NCBI GenBank assembly: GCA_949987565.1
Contig: OX465107.1
Coordinates: 67,001 to 131,000, forward strand
Source of the DNA: Luidia sarsii
Lineage: Eukaryota; Echinodermata; Asteroidea; Paxillosida; Luidiidae
Length of the DNA stretch: 64,000 bases
Direction: 5' to 3'
Shown: positions 46,201 through 57,100 of the stretch, piece after piece
How the letters are laid out: each line of letters begins with the position of its first letter
Position numbering within the stretch: position 1 is the first letter of the stretch
Notes under the pieces: generated by a model
What the model was told of the DNA's origin: nothing
The model's database searches: none
What the model saw: only the letters and a program-made list of their open reading frames with translations
Position numbers and translations under genes: made by a program

Positions 46201-48231
46201 TCAACCAAAGAGAATGCTTTCTTGCAATGTACTCCAGCGTCCCTTCAGTAGAATCCAAAGGCTCCGTTAAATGAACATCCATTTCCTTATTGGACCCAAG
46301 CATACGGCAGGCTTGCTGTGCGATCAGATGAGCTTGGCCTCGGTCATACACACATACCCAGCCCCAGCCTGAATGGTTGTGCCATATCTGAAGAGTATTG
46401 GGCTCACACTGGGAGTCATCAGTCACAAGACGAACATCAAAGGTACGAGTGAAGTTGACCAAGGAAGTGACGATGACATCTTCATCTGAAAGTAATTCAT
46501 AATATATTAAGCAATCCTTACAATAGCAAAACCAATAATGTCGTTCGCATATTCTTGTATAAAACTAATGCTGACAAATTTTAACCAAATGCACTAATGT
46601 GAGAGAACATTGACAAGGCTTTAAATCTGAGAAACATGTATGATGTATCTTTAATCTGATGATGAAGATTTAGAGGTCGACTGCCTTACCATCAGCACAG
46701 GACACTTGCCATAAATCGTCATCACAGATGGGTTCTCCTTCAAGACAATCCTGCATCGTTTCTTTCAAACATTGGGACAATGTTTCATGTTGGTATTCAC
46801 AAGGACCCGCTCTTACAGAGGACAGACTAGTGTTAGCTTGGCCTGAAGTACACACCCCAACGGGTCCAACGGCCACTTGGTAGTCAAGATGTTTGCATAT
46901 CAAGTCAGCCTCACGTAGCTCGCTATTGATATCAGCAAGAGATGAACCACATCTTGTGAGTCTGGTCCAGCCATGATCACGACCAAGGTACACCTCCAAG
47001 TGTCCTTCGTGTGCAGAACAATCGCTAGAAAGGCGTACTTCATCTGCAGTTTGATGCAAACACACAACATTTTATCGTTTCGTCTGCAGTATTTGAAAAG
47101 GAAAAACTGACTGGGGAACTTTTGAATAATTGAAAAATTAACAAAGTAAACTTGGACTGGACCGGGAGTTGAGCCCTCTTTGCCAATTTTTCAGTGTTGG
47201 TTTCGTAAACATTAATTTCGAGGTTTTTTCCGTTTATAAATCAAGATTATATGAGAGCCAGGATAAAATGGGTGCTGATTACATGTAATTTCCAACGCCC
47301 GCACCGCGGAAAAAACTATTTGGGAAGGCCACCATCTGAAGGATGGATAGCTCAAATGGTAAGCTGGTACGCAAATTCAAAGGTCTCGGTCCAGTCAAAG
47401 TCTTCTCTGCCATTTTTAAAAAAATCGTAAACATCTTATTTGTTTCGGCCTACTCACCCGTGACACAGAGTAAGGCGAGATCCGATCTATGGTCACAACT
47501 ATTCACATCCAAGGACCATTCACGGAAATCGCAAACAGACCGCTCGTCATGACATAGAAATCCTTTCGACCAAATCGGTCCGTCTGCCTCGCCCAACTCC
47601 TGACCAGCCCATCTCAACTCATAGACAGCGGGGAAGCCATTCTCCTGGCAGGTTTCTCGCAGCAACGGGGTGCGACGACAGGCTTGTTGGATAGCAGTCA
47701 TGTTCCTGTCACATACAGTCCCCCACATTTCTCCCGACGGTCGTATCTCCAGAAGACCTTCGCTTTTACTGCCAGTTGTCCTCATGCGAACTTCCATAAC
47801 TCCGTAAACAGAAAACGCTGTGAAAGAGATTGACAAGGTGTTACTTCGTACAATTTCAGCAACAACGTACCTTTTCTTACGGAAGTACCTCCCTGGTTCT
47901 TCTAGTATCATAAATATTTAGCCAGCTGTTAATCATCCAAGAAAGAGCTACCTCACAGGAATGTATTGGTCCGGATATCTCAATACTAGGCTTGTTCTTT
48001 TTTCTCCAAGTAGTTCGTCTGTATATTTCACAAAGGTGTTCTAGAGTTGCCCGTACGACCCATGATTGTGGTACGCCAGCTAAGCTTGAAGATATTGTGT
48101 TCCATTTACCGACAAACATCACAGTAATTGTGCATGTGAATAACGCAAATCTCCCTAAAAATGATCCATAATAATGTGACATTACCTCGATCGACGAAAA
48201 GGAACAAAATGACGAAGCTAAATGGAGCCAT
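43227..48231 (-). CDS. Seven-transmembrane receptor with three SRCR-like exons and a somatomedin-B domain
   Basis: Coding exons in order: 48231-48186, 47817-47458, 47043-46690, 46485-46141, 45808-43782 and 43487-43227. All internal ectodomain junctions are phase 1; 3393 nt, 1130 aa. Exon 1 encodes a signal peptide (MAPFSFVILFLFVDR). Exons 2, 3 and 4 each encode one Cys-rich SRCR-like module: exon 2 has EMWGTVCD, exon 3 GHLEVYLGRDHGW, exon 4 SGWGWVCVYDRG. Exon 5 starts with a somatomedin-B domain (CTERCGALPSATRCACDAEC, then FKDCCYDI) at about residues 385-415, then a Cys-containing region with NKFCAQCSG. The 7TM runs from about residue 840, with TM6-7 in exon 6. TM segments resemble methuselah/adhesion (class B-like) receptors. 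No clear GPS cleavage site is visible. The short tail ends DMDTNV. Ligand unknown; expected at the cell surface. A family-B repeat lies in the last intron. Confidence 0.9.
43530..43612 (-). mobile_element. Dispersed repeat family B copy
   Basis: On the minus strand: GCATTTGAGAAAGTTATTGC, TAGGCTCGAAACGTCATGCC, CTCTAACTTTTGAAATTGAT, then GTCAGTGAGCAGTTTGCAAC. It lies in the last intron of the GPCR, about 40 bp upstream of the acceptor-side exon (3-prime part of the intron). Confidence 0.7.
47100..47425. mobile_element. Family-A SINE fragments in GPCR intron 2
   Basis: A reverse segment (ACTGGACCGGGAGTTGAGCC, about 47152-47175) is followed by the forward body GGGAAGGCCACCATCTGAAG and head GGATGGATAGCTCAAATGG, then GGTCTCGGTCCAGTCAAAG with an internal deletion around box B. 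Confidence 0.65.
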
Positions 48232-50552
48232 TTTAGAAGGTTGCTTCCCTGCTTTGGCTTCAATAAGCCCATCCACAGATGGTATAGTGCTCAAGGGTCA
48301 CAAGCGACACACACATAAACCAGCCAACCGCTTGACACTTTGAATATGCACAAGATTAATTGGATTTTTGTATTGAAGCCTTTGGATTGTTGCACTTTAT
48401 ACGATCGAAAAAGCCGTTGCTGAATGTGAAGAAACCGGTCGCTAATGGCGAAGATTCAACGGCCGAACATTTGTGACGAGTCGGGAATCAGTCGGATCGT
48501 AGTCAGATGGATCTACGAATAGCGTGACTTTATAGAAACTGGTGGCTGGTGAACTTGACGCATGTGGGAATATGCATGCTACGGTTTATAGAGATCGAAT
48601 TTCATCAGCTGATGGAAGGGTTGGGGTTTAAGGGAAATTAATCAAAGTCATGGTTCATAGCCTGGTTAATAGATGGTTGATGCATAATTACTCTGAATGT
48701 TGGATCGCTTTTGATCTCTTTCTGAAATCTCATTATAGGAAGTCTGCTCATATATCCTGTCCCCTTCATCCTATGCCTGCAGTGCTGGTAATTGTTTGAC
48801 TTGTTATCACCAGAAACACCAATCGTTCTGTTACTTCTGGCATTTTTGAAGCAACAGTATGGTTCACATGCACTTTTCAAATCCTTCAGGCTGCATCGTC
48901 TCAATTGAAAACGGTTTGTAGTTTCAGTGAGGTCCACATTATCAAAACGAAATGGATCAACCTCCAGCAAATCTTATCAAATAATTATCTGAATTAGAGA
49001 CGGAGCAGAAAGTGGAGCTATGCTAAGTCATGGTTCTGGAAAGAACATCTATTGCAATACAAAGTCAGAATATTATGCACTTACTCTTTTCAGAACGCCC
49101 GTGAGCAAACATCCAAGAGAAAGTGTTTAATACTTTGGCCAAACAACATCAAGTGCAAATGGACGCCGATAGACAGTTAATATAAATACTCCTATAGAAA
49201 TATTATTCATTCTCTTCCCATTGTCTGAGGAATCAAAGGCAATAAAGTATTCTATTAATAGTCAATGCCGTCTCACAATACAGAGGCCATGTTTCGTGTT
49301 GCAACTTTTATCATTTCGTACTTCAAAGCCTCCGTCATTTTCCATTTAAATCTTGAAATGGAGACGGTGGGTGTTACAAGGAACTTCGTTTGAAATATTT
49401 AAACCTCAACCGTCTGGGTGAACCAACCATTTAACTGTTATATATGGGGGGAAAGTGGCCAAGATTTGGGGGACAACAATGTGATGCGTGGAGATTATAA
49501 AAGATTATAAGTGAACATTGCAACGAGGGTATATCGCACTGGGCTCGAAGCAGCACATACCCATGGTAATTATTAATGCCTTTGGAGCAAGGAACATTGC
49601 TGCATGCTTGCATGCCTACACTCGGAGCTGTGTGCAACCGTCCAACCCCATGGCCGCAGCCTAATACCACAAGCACAAAAAGGAAGGAAAGGAACCCCGG
49701 TTCACTTTGTTTTTACGCTTTTTTCCAGACCGCATCAAAACCAAAACCGGACAACACAGTGACAATTTCTGCCACTGTAGCTTGGCTATGGGTAAACTAC
49801 CTACACGCACAAAGGCTATACGGTGACCATGTTGATTTCCGCAGGAAGGAAATTGTGTAGAATCAGATAGCGTGCACTGCGTAAATGTTGTGATTTCCCT
49901 TTTAAATACGGTTTGGTGTTTACTGCGAGCCTGCTGCAGGACTCTGTCTTTGCCAAATCGAAAGAGGAACACACCCAAACCAGTGTTCCTCTAAGAGCGG
50001 ATTCGTCCGTTACTTTTCATGGAATACTCAATCCTGGGTATTATCTTGCAGAAACTGACGGGGGGACTTGGATGTTTTCTTAGCTGTTATCTTGCCACAG
50101 ACTTGGACGAAGAGCCACTTAGAGAGAATTCAACTTGCTCCAATACTCTCGAGTGAGGTTCCATGCCTACCAGGAAATGCAGGGTGGACTCAAAAACACT
50201 GCATTTGCCGCACAATCCGTGCAACACCGTTTCAATGTTTGACGATTGTCATTACTTGGACAAAGACGCTGAACATTGAGATTTCGTCAGTCCGAGACTG
50301 AAACTATGAAACTATAAACGTCTCGAGTCGAAAGAGAAAACCTGGGAATGCAACTACAGAATAAACAACGGAAAGATATTCCATTTCATCACGTGCCAAG
50401 CTGGAGAGGCTGTTTTGTAACTTCCATTTCTGATCAAGAGACTGAACAGTTCGAACACATAATTGTTGACCTCGTCAACTTGCTGGGATCTTCAGAGAGA
50501 TAAGAGATTCTGCAGTCTCTCCTAAGTTGGGTGTGACGACTTCTTGGCGACA
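48232..50552. other. Intergenic between divergent GPCR and Ig receptor genes
   Basis: The GPCR (-) and the Ig receptor (+) point away from each other here, so promoters for both should lie in this 2.3 kb. No core element stands out, and no extra gene or obvious repeat is seen. The last few hundred bases probably hold the Ig-gene 5-prime UTR. Confidence 0.4.
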
Positions 50553-51815
50553 ATGTGGAAGCTCTTTGTGACAGTCATTTGCTTAGCAAACCTCTCCCTA
50601 CTCAGGGCGAGTGAACTGACGTGCTCCGTCGCGACCGAGAGCGGTAACATTACCGAGGGGAGTTATTCTACGCTCAACTGTGGCCGGACAGAGCGTGGAC
50701 TGAACACCACTGACCCTATCTGGTATCGTATTGATTCTGAAGATGAAAAGACCAAACTGTCATCGGAAAATGGCGAGACACTTTGGCGAATGACTGGTCT
50801 CGATAACGGTGTGGAGTTTCGCTGTGAGAGTCGGAATCTCACCTCAGGTGACGTGGTTTCATGCTCCTTAACACCCTTTGTAGTATACCCCACTGCATCC
50901 TTAAGAGGCTCTGTAACTAAATACATCCTTGGGGAAGAAACTTCGTTTATTTGTACTGCAGAGGGTCAACCAAACATTGCGGGATATCGCTGGTTTATCA
51001 ATGGTAATGAAATTGATTCAAATCAGAACAGATTTACCATAATTGGAGATGGTAAAACTCTGACTATCCCAAAGCTTATGAGATCAGAAAACGACAGTGT
51101 GATCACGTGTGAGGCATACGTAGCATCTGGCTTGGCAGCCAATGCTAGTCTGACCATCTATCTGGAATTGCCCTCAGACGATGAGTCCTCGTCTGCCAAC
51201 CTGTGGATTTTCATCGCATGTGCAGCGGCAGGTGGCATCCCTGTGTTCGTCTCTATTATTGTATGTCTGGCGTGGTGTCTTCGAAAGACTCGCGTCAAAG
51301 GAAGTCAGTCCAAGAAGCGCAGTCAATCCAGACGACACATCGTCCTGAACGAGGAACAGAATGAGACCCAGGAACCAACACGTGAAGAATATGCCGAGAC
51401 CAGCCTACGAGAGAAGCTGGAGAACGGCATGAAGGAACTCAGAAATAAGGAATCGAAGGCACTAGATGATGACGGGAGCCACCCACCACGCTACAAGCCA
51501 GCACCGCCCCCTCCTCTACTTGACTCTCCGGCCGCTGACATCTACGTCAACACCCGCGCACTTGCTTGTACCGCCACACTGCCAAACCGCCCGCTCTCTC
51601 CTACGCATTACGTAAGTCCAAGATCAGCGCATCAACGCAAGAAGACAGAGTATGAAAATGTTGGGAAATTACCTGACGGTATAGATCATGGTAGAAATGA
51701 AATAGTACAAGATGACGTGTATGAGAATGTAGCCATGGTAGCAGCCCCATCACGTCCGTTATCGCCCAAACCAAACCTAACACACACAAACTCCTTACCC
51801 AACGTTCTTTCCTAA
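50553..51815 (+). CDS. Single-exon two-Ig-domain transmembrane receptor with SH2-docking tail
   Basis: 420 aa in one uninterrupted frame. The true start is the ATG at 50553 (MWKLFVTVICLANLSLLRAS, a signal peptide); the frame also extends a few codons upstream without an ATG. Ig domain 1 spans about residues 21-115 (CSVATESG, LNCG, PIWYRI, VEFRCES). Ig domain 2 spans about 116-205, I-set-like (TSFICTAEGQP, YRWFINGNEI, VITCEAY). A membrane segment lies at about 216-243 (LWIFIACAAAGGIPVFVSII). The ~175-residue tail is basic near the membrane (KKRSQSRRH), then has a proline-rich run (YKPAPPPPLLDSP) and tyrosines in YVNT (331), YENV (367) and YENV (390): three YxN motifs of the Grb2-SH2 type. Several N-glycosylation sequons lie in the ectodomain. 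AATAAA at 52613 or 52975 may end the transcript. No ortholog recognised; likely a signalling or adhesion receptor. Confidence 0.82.
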   Translation: MWKLFVTVICLANLSLLRASELTCSVATESGNITEGSYSTLNCGRTERGLNTTDPIWYRIDSEDEKTKLSSENGETLWRMTGLDNGVEFRCESRNLTSGDVVSCSLTPFVVYPTASLRGSVTKYILGEETSFICTAEGQPNIAGYRWFINGNEIDSNQNRFTIIGDGKTLTIPKLMRSENDSVITCEAYVASGLAANASLTIYLELPSDDESSSANLWIFIACAAAGGIPVFVSIIVCLAWCLRKTRVKGSQSKKRSQSRRHIVLNEEQNETQEPTREEYAETSLREKLENGMKELRNKESKALDDDGSHPPRYKPAPPPPLLDSPAADIYVNTRALACTATLPNRPLSPTHYVSPRSAHQRKKTEYENVGKLPDGIDHGRNEIVQDDVYENVAMVAAPSRPLSPKPNLTHTNSLPNVLS

Positions 51816-54155
51816 TTCTACCTTAGTTAAGAAATTCCAATCACAACCAAATTAACCCATGTGCCATCTCATGTTTTACTCCTGACAAAAGGGAAATAAG
51901 AATAAAAATCGGTTGGGAATCTGCTGAAGAAACGAAGCCCCCTTTTACACGAAATTAAGTTTGTTTATGTTCACAAAATGTACCGAGATTTCTTGTCTCG
52001 ACGAGAAGCAACAATATTACTCGGTTCAAAATCTACGCATCATAATACAGTAAGCTTAGTTAATTAATTAGAACGACAGGTCCAAAAAATTCATTTTGTA
52101 AAAAGGACATCCGCACGCTAGTTACATGTTCTATGTGCACTTACTATACATGCATAAAGTGTGCATTTGGATTTTTCATTCTTATTTTTTCTCATTTGGT
52201 TTGTCCAAACGATGGTGACACTTGGTTTCTTTTCTACACTTCAGCCCTTGTTCATTTTGCCGGCAATACTCAAGAACTATGAGTATTTTTTGTGCCCGAT
52301 AAGATGACTAGAATAGACGTGATTCATAAAGAGAGTTATGAGCAGAAAATCGTATCACTGTTCAGTAACAGAGGTACTCCATAAACACCTGTGTATTACG
52401 GCACTATACAAATTCATTTTGATTTGTAAAGATTAATTTCTATATAACACCTATAGACTAGATGAAACACTAAATTATATACCTTGTATACAAATCTGGT
52501 ATTTAGATTAATTGATAATGATATACCCCGGTACCAAGACGCAATCTATTAAAAGAATATATTTTTCACAATTGTAAGCCTTTACTATCATAATATCGAT
52601 TAGATTTTCGAAAATAAAGGTAGAAGTGTAGATTTTGGAAAATTAGATTTCAAATGAAGATAACCGCCATTTTGCATATGTTAAATCTGGTGTGTTTTTT
52701 AAGATTAATCTGAAAAAAAAAAGTTTTGAGTATTTTGAATCATGTTGTTACATAACATCCCAAGCTATCCATTTTCATGTGAAATCGATGGTGACAAAAT
52801 GTTTATTGGAACCGATTCTTACAAAAAACACTACTTTTGCAAGAATTGAGTCCAAGCGCCAGGAAAAAAGCTGTTGTTATTTTGCACATGTATTATACAT
52901 TTTTGTCTTTATCTTTACTTCTAAAGTGCGTTTACATTTGTTTCGCGTTCATCTTTGAATGATTGCATCTCGAAAATAAATAAGAAGCAGTGACAACATA
53001 ATTTTAGCTTCACCTTTATTCAAGAGTACTTGCGCATCACAGACATGAATTTGATTTTAAAATTAACCGCAACACTTTACAAAATAGTCTTCAGTACACA
53101 TTGTTCCAACGCACCCTGGAAATTAAAAACTTACTACTCTCGTTAGAAAGTGTTATTATTATGTATCGATGGTTATATCCAAAGTACTGCTTGATACTAT
53201 TACATTTAGTATTTTTCAGACTCACATGAGCCATAAAAAGAGGAAAAAATTCTGCATTGTGACTATCTTCGGTTGGAGGGAACTTTCTGGATAAGGTTCC
53301 AGCTATTCTATACTATTTATGACAATTGTGATGATCTGGAAACCTGGTGTTGGACTTGTGGATTCAACAATTATGACGCACTAACTGGCAGATAGCTGGG
53401 AGGATGGGTCAAGTCTATCACACACAAACCAACAATACACACCAATACTATTCTACTTATCGCCCAATGTCTGTGGTTTACGACATCTAACTGACAGTAC
53501 AATTCATTCAAGAAAATTAATCGATCTGGAAAGTGTGGAGAATTGTTGTAGGTTACTTATGTCTCTGATTTCTTGTGTCAATAGTTAGGTACTACACCGA
53601 TTAAAATGAGTGGACAATTTCAGTTTTTCAATTTAAGACCCTACAGTAATTTGCCAAAAATAAATATAAATGTGTCATTAACCAATTACCAGCCTCTACA
53701 ACCGACCAATCAATCCTGTTAGAAGAAATAGCACCATTCCGTCTACTGAATACTGTGCCAAGAATAATTGAAAGCAGTCTAACATTTACGGTAAAGAATT
53801 CTACTTTTAAAAAAATCTGTAAACATGGTAAATGCATAGCAACAGAGCTTTCAGGATCTGTCATTAAATCCCAGGATCATACAAATTCTTAAAGATTTCA
53901 CTAAAAAGTTGTCTATTTACATGAAATGTACTGCTTTTTTAAAAAATCAAAATTTGACCAAACCTTAACTTTAGTTTAAAGCTTAGGCTAGAGCGGAATA
54001 TCTTTGGTATTTTCATACCTCAAAATACATCATGACAGAAGATGACTTGAAATATTGAGCTATAATTAATTATTTGTTTTCAATTGTTTCTAAGATGAGG
54101 AAACATGGAAGGAATCAAAATTTATGGAAGAGATAAAGTTGTCCTTCCTCTTGTA
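51816..54155. other. Ig-gene 3-prime UTR and convergent intergenic space
   Basis: AT-rich, with candidate polyadenylation signals at 52613 and 52975. The Ig gene (+) and the sialidase (-) converge here. No additional gene was found. Confidence 0.45.
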
Positions 54156-57100
54156 CTAATCATCATGCTTCACTGATCCATGATTTAAGATGTTCTTAAA
54201 GAGAGCCTCAAGGTTAAACATTTGGAAGTGAATAAAGTCATAGAACTTCTCATTTCCACCTTCGTAAAGGACTGCCAGGTACCTGTGCAATTTGCCTTCT
54301 GTAGTTTCCTCAACATAGAGCAGGTCTGAATAGCCTGCCTTAAAGGGGAAGATAATCCAGGGCTCACTCCAGCTTTGTCCTCCATCCAGGGATAGACGAA
54401 TGCCAAGGTTCACACGATCTATAGGGTCTGCTGGATTGGAGAAAACCAGCCATGTATGCTGGGGTGTCCTGACTGTTCCAAACCTGTCAGCGTTGATTGC
54501 AAGAGTGCTTCCCTAAAGCAAATGGAAAACAGTCTTAAAGGTCAACACAACATAACATGGTCCACAACATAAATGTTTACAATTATTCTACCCTGCAATA
54601 ATTATTTAACATCAGCATAATTATATGAGTATTGAGTAATATGCAAAACTACTTACTGACTAAAACTATAAAATTACCAAAATGAAATTGTTTATATCAG
54701 TAATTATGCCTACATGTCATTTAATTAAGGCTTTATAATGGGAAAAGGGGTTTCTTTGCTGAATTTCTACTGACACAAACTGTACCATTATCTCAATGAA
54801 ATGTCGGTATGCATTTTTGTTGTGTAAGATCTTACTTTAATTTCTGTTATCAAAGTTAATTAATTCCATCAGAGTCGTCATCTGAAAAATGGCTTCTATG
54901 CTTACATTGTAGCGTAACACATTAATCTGCATTTTTTTATAAAAGGCCTCAATCTTCCAACATCCTATCCTGGGACACCTGTTATACTATACATCAAATG
55001 CAATCTAATCCTGTACTAGACCTAAGTAATGCATTCACTTATCAATTATATTAATATCTGTATGATATGCATGTACATATGTACTGTAAAGAATTAAATA
55101 CTGTAAGCCTAACATGTATTTTTAGTCCTTTTACAATCAGTTGCAAGTCTTAAATCCTACACAGCTACATGTAGAAACTAATAGTTATAAGATATGGATA
55201 TATTATAATCATTAGGATAGATAAGGTATTGAAAAATACCAACCTGTGAAACAAAATGGAGTTAGTTGATTTGGGGATGTTTAATACATGTACACTCATT
55301 TGTCTATCAAAGCCTTTTGGCAGAAGTGAGGTCAGTGAGATCAAGGTGATAGCACTCTGTGTCTTCCGGCTGTTTACTGCCACACGCATGTTGGCGCTTA
55401 TGTCGTTAGTTCATGGGAAATTGTTTATAAGGAACTAAATTCACAAAACAGTACGAGTCCAGAATGTGTCCGTGAAGCAAAACTACAACCTTACATGAGT
55501 CTGTCCCCTCCCAGAGAGTTCAAATATCCATGACTGTGTTTGATGGTCAGGCTACACAATCATGGACACTGCTATGAATCACAGACTTTGTTTCCATTCA
55601 GGAATTAATGCATAAGAAGGTATATAGTAATATCTGCATCATGACAGACTATAAGACCTTTATAGAAATCAATGTACGGCTTCAAAATACAATAAAGCTT
55701 CAGATAGCCAATAACAAAGTGGCTATAATTCAATGAGGGTTTGCTCTGCTCGACGTGAGCGGCTATAGGCACTAGGCGGTTCAGTAGGACTTAATTAATT
55801 CCACACAGTAGCCAATGAAGTTAGACATATCCCCATAGAAGAAATAGGTTATGACAACATGTAGAAGACTTACCTGGCATCCTCCAGCAGATAACTGCTT
55901 CCATTTCTTCTTGTTCACCTTCTCAAAGCCTGGTTCATGCAGTGAAGCATGCAGGGTGACATCACTGAATGTCCGCCCACCATCGCCGCTGTAACAATAG
56001 GCCCTTGGTTGAACAGCATTCAATGTCCGTGCATTCAGGTACAGCACATTCCCATCCAGTTCAGCAATCTAAACATTGAATGATCAAATGTTAAACATTA
56101 CATTGTTAGCTCCATATCATTTGATTACAAAAAATGTTCAATTTTGAAAAACGACCCAACAAATATTTGACTGGTCCGGAACTTGAACCCGAGACCTCTG
56201 GTTTGGGTCTATTGTGTTCCAGTTCATTAAAAGTTTACTTCGCTATTTTTCAAATCTAAAAAAAAAAATGGTTCAAAAGTTCCCAGTCATTTTCCCTTTA
56301 TTTGTTTGACAATAGATGTTAATTTTCTGTCAATACTCACACGAATACTGGCAGATATTGCTATCAAAATGACCCTTTGTAACACTGACTGGACTGATCT
56401 TGTTTCCCTTCTGCAAATAATGTCATTTTTACAAGAACCTTCATACCCCAACCCAAACCCTTCTATATTTCTTGAATCATCTATAGTTCCCTTCGCTGAA
56501 AATGAAGTGGGAAATGAAAATTAGGTGGGAATATACACAACCACCTTTGAATTGAAACAACCCAAATTATGCGAACATTTCTTACTGAGATGTCAGAGGT
56601 TTTTCATTTAAAACCTACCTGTGGCTCATTAGGATGTATCGGACGATCACTGGCATCTTTAGCAGCTTTGGTTTCAGCTCCAATGTGCCAGGTTGTCCCT
56701 CCATCATCGCTATAGATGATATTGGATAGATTGGTGCAGTTACCACACAGTCCATGGATGCCCTCTGGAACGTGAACAAAGAGATGACAGAATTTACACA
56801 AAAATACACATTTATTTTACCAGGGATGTAAAGTCAGCGTGTCAACAACTAAGTCTGGAATCTTTGCTGCAGATCACCTCACTACAAAATATAGAATCTT
56901 TCCTTTCAGACAGGGCAAGTATTGTTGTTTGTAACAGACAATGAATTAACCTAATGTCTGTATAACTGTTGATAAAATAATACTTGTGCAGGATAACGGT
57001 CCAACAAAGTTTGTTATCTTTTCTATTTTTTATATTTATAGCATTGGAGAGAAGTGTGCCTGAGAATAGACAGGGTATGCACTTCCATGGACAACAATAA

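Noticed and set aside
50544..50552. Start of the Ig receptor three codons earlier
   Set aside because: That codon is TTG; the first ATG is at 50553 and begins the signal peptide directly.
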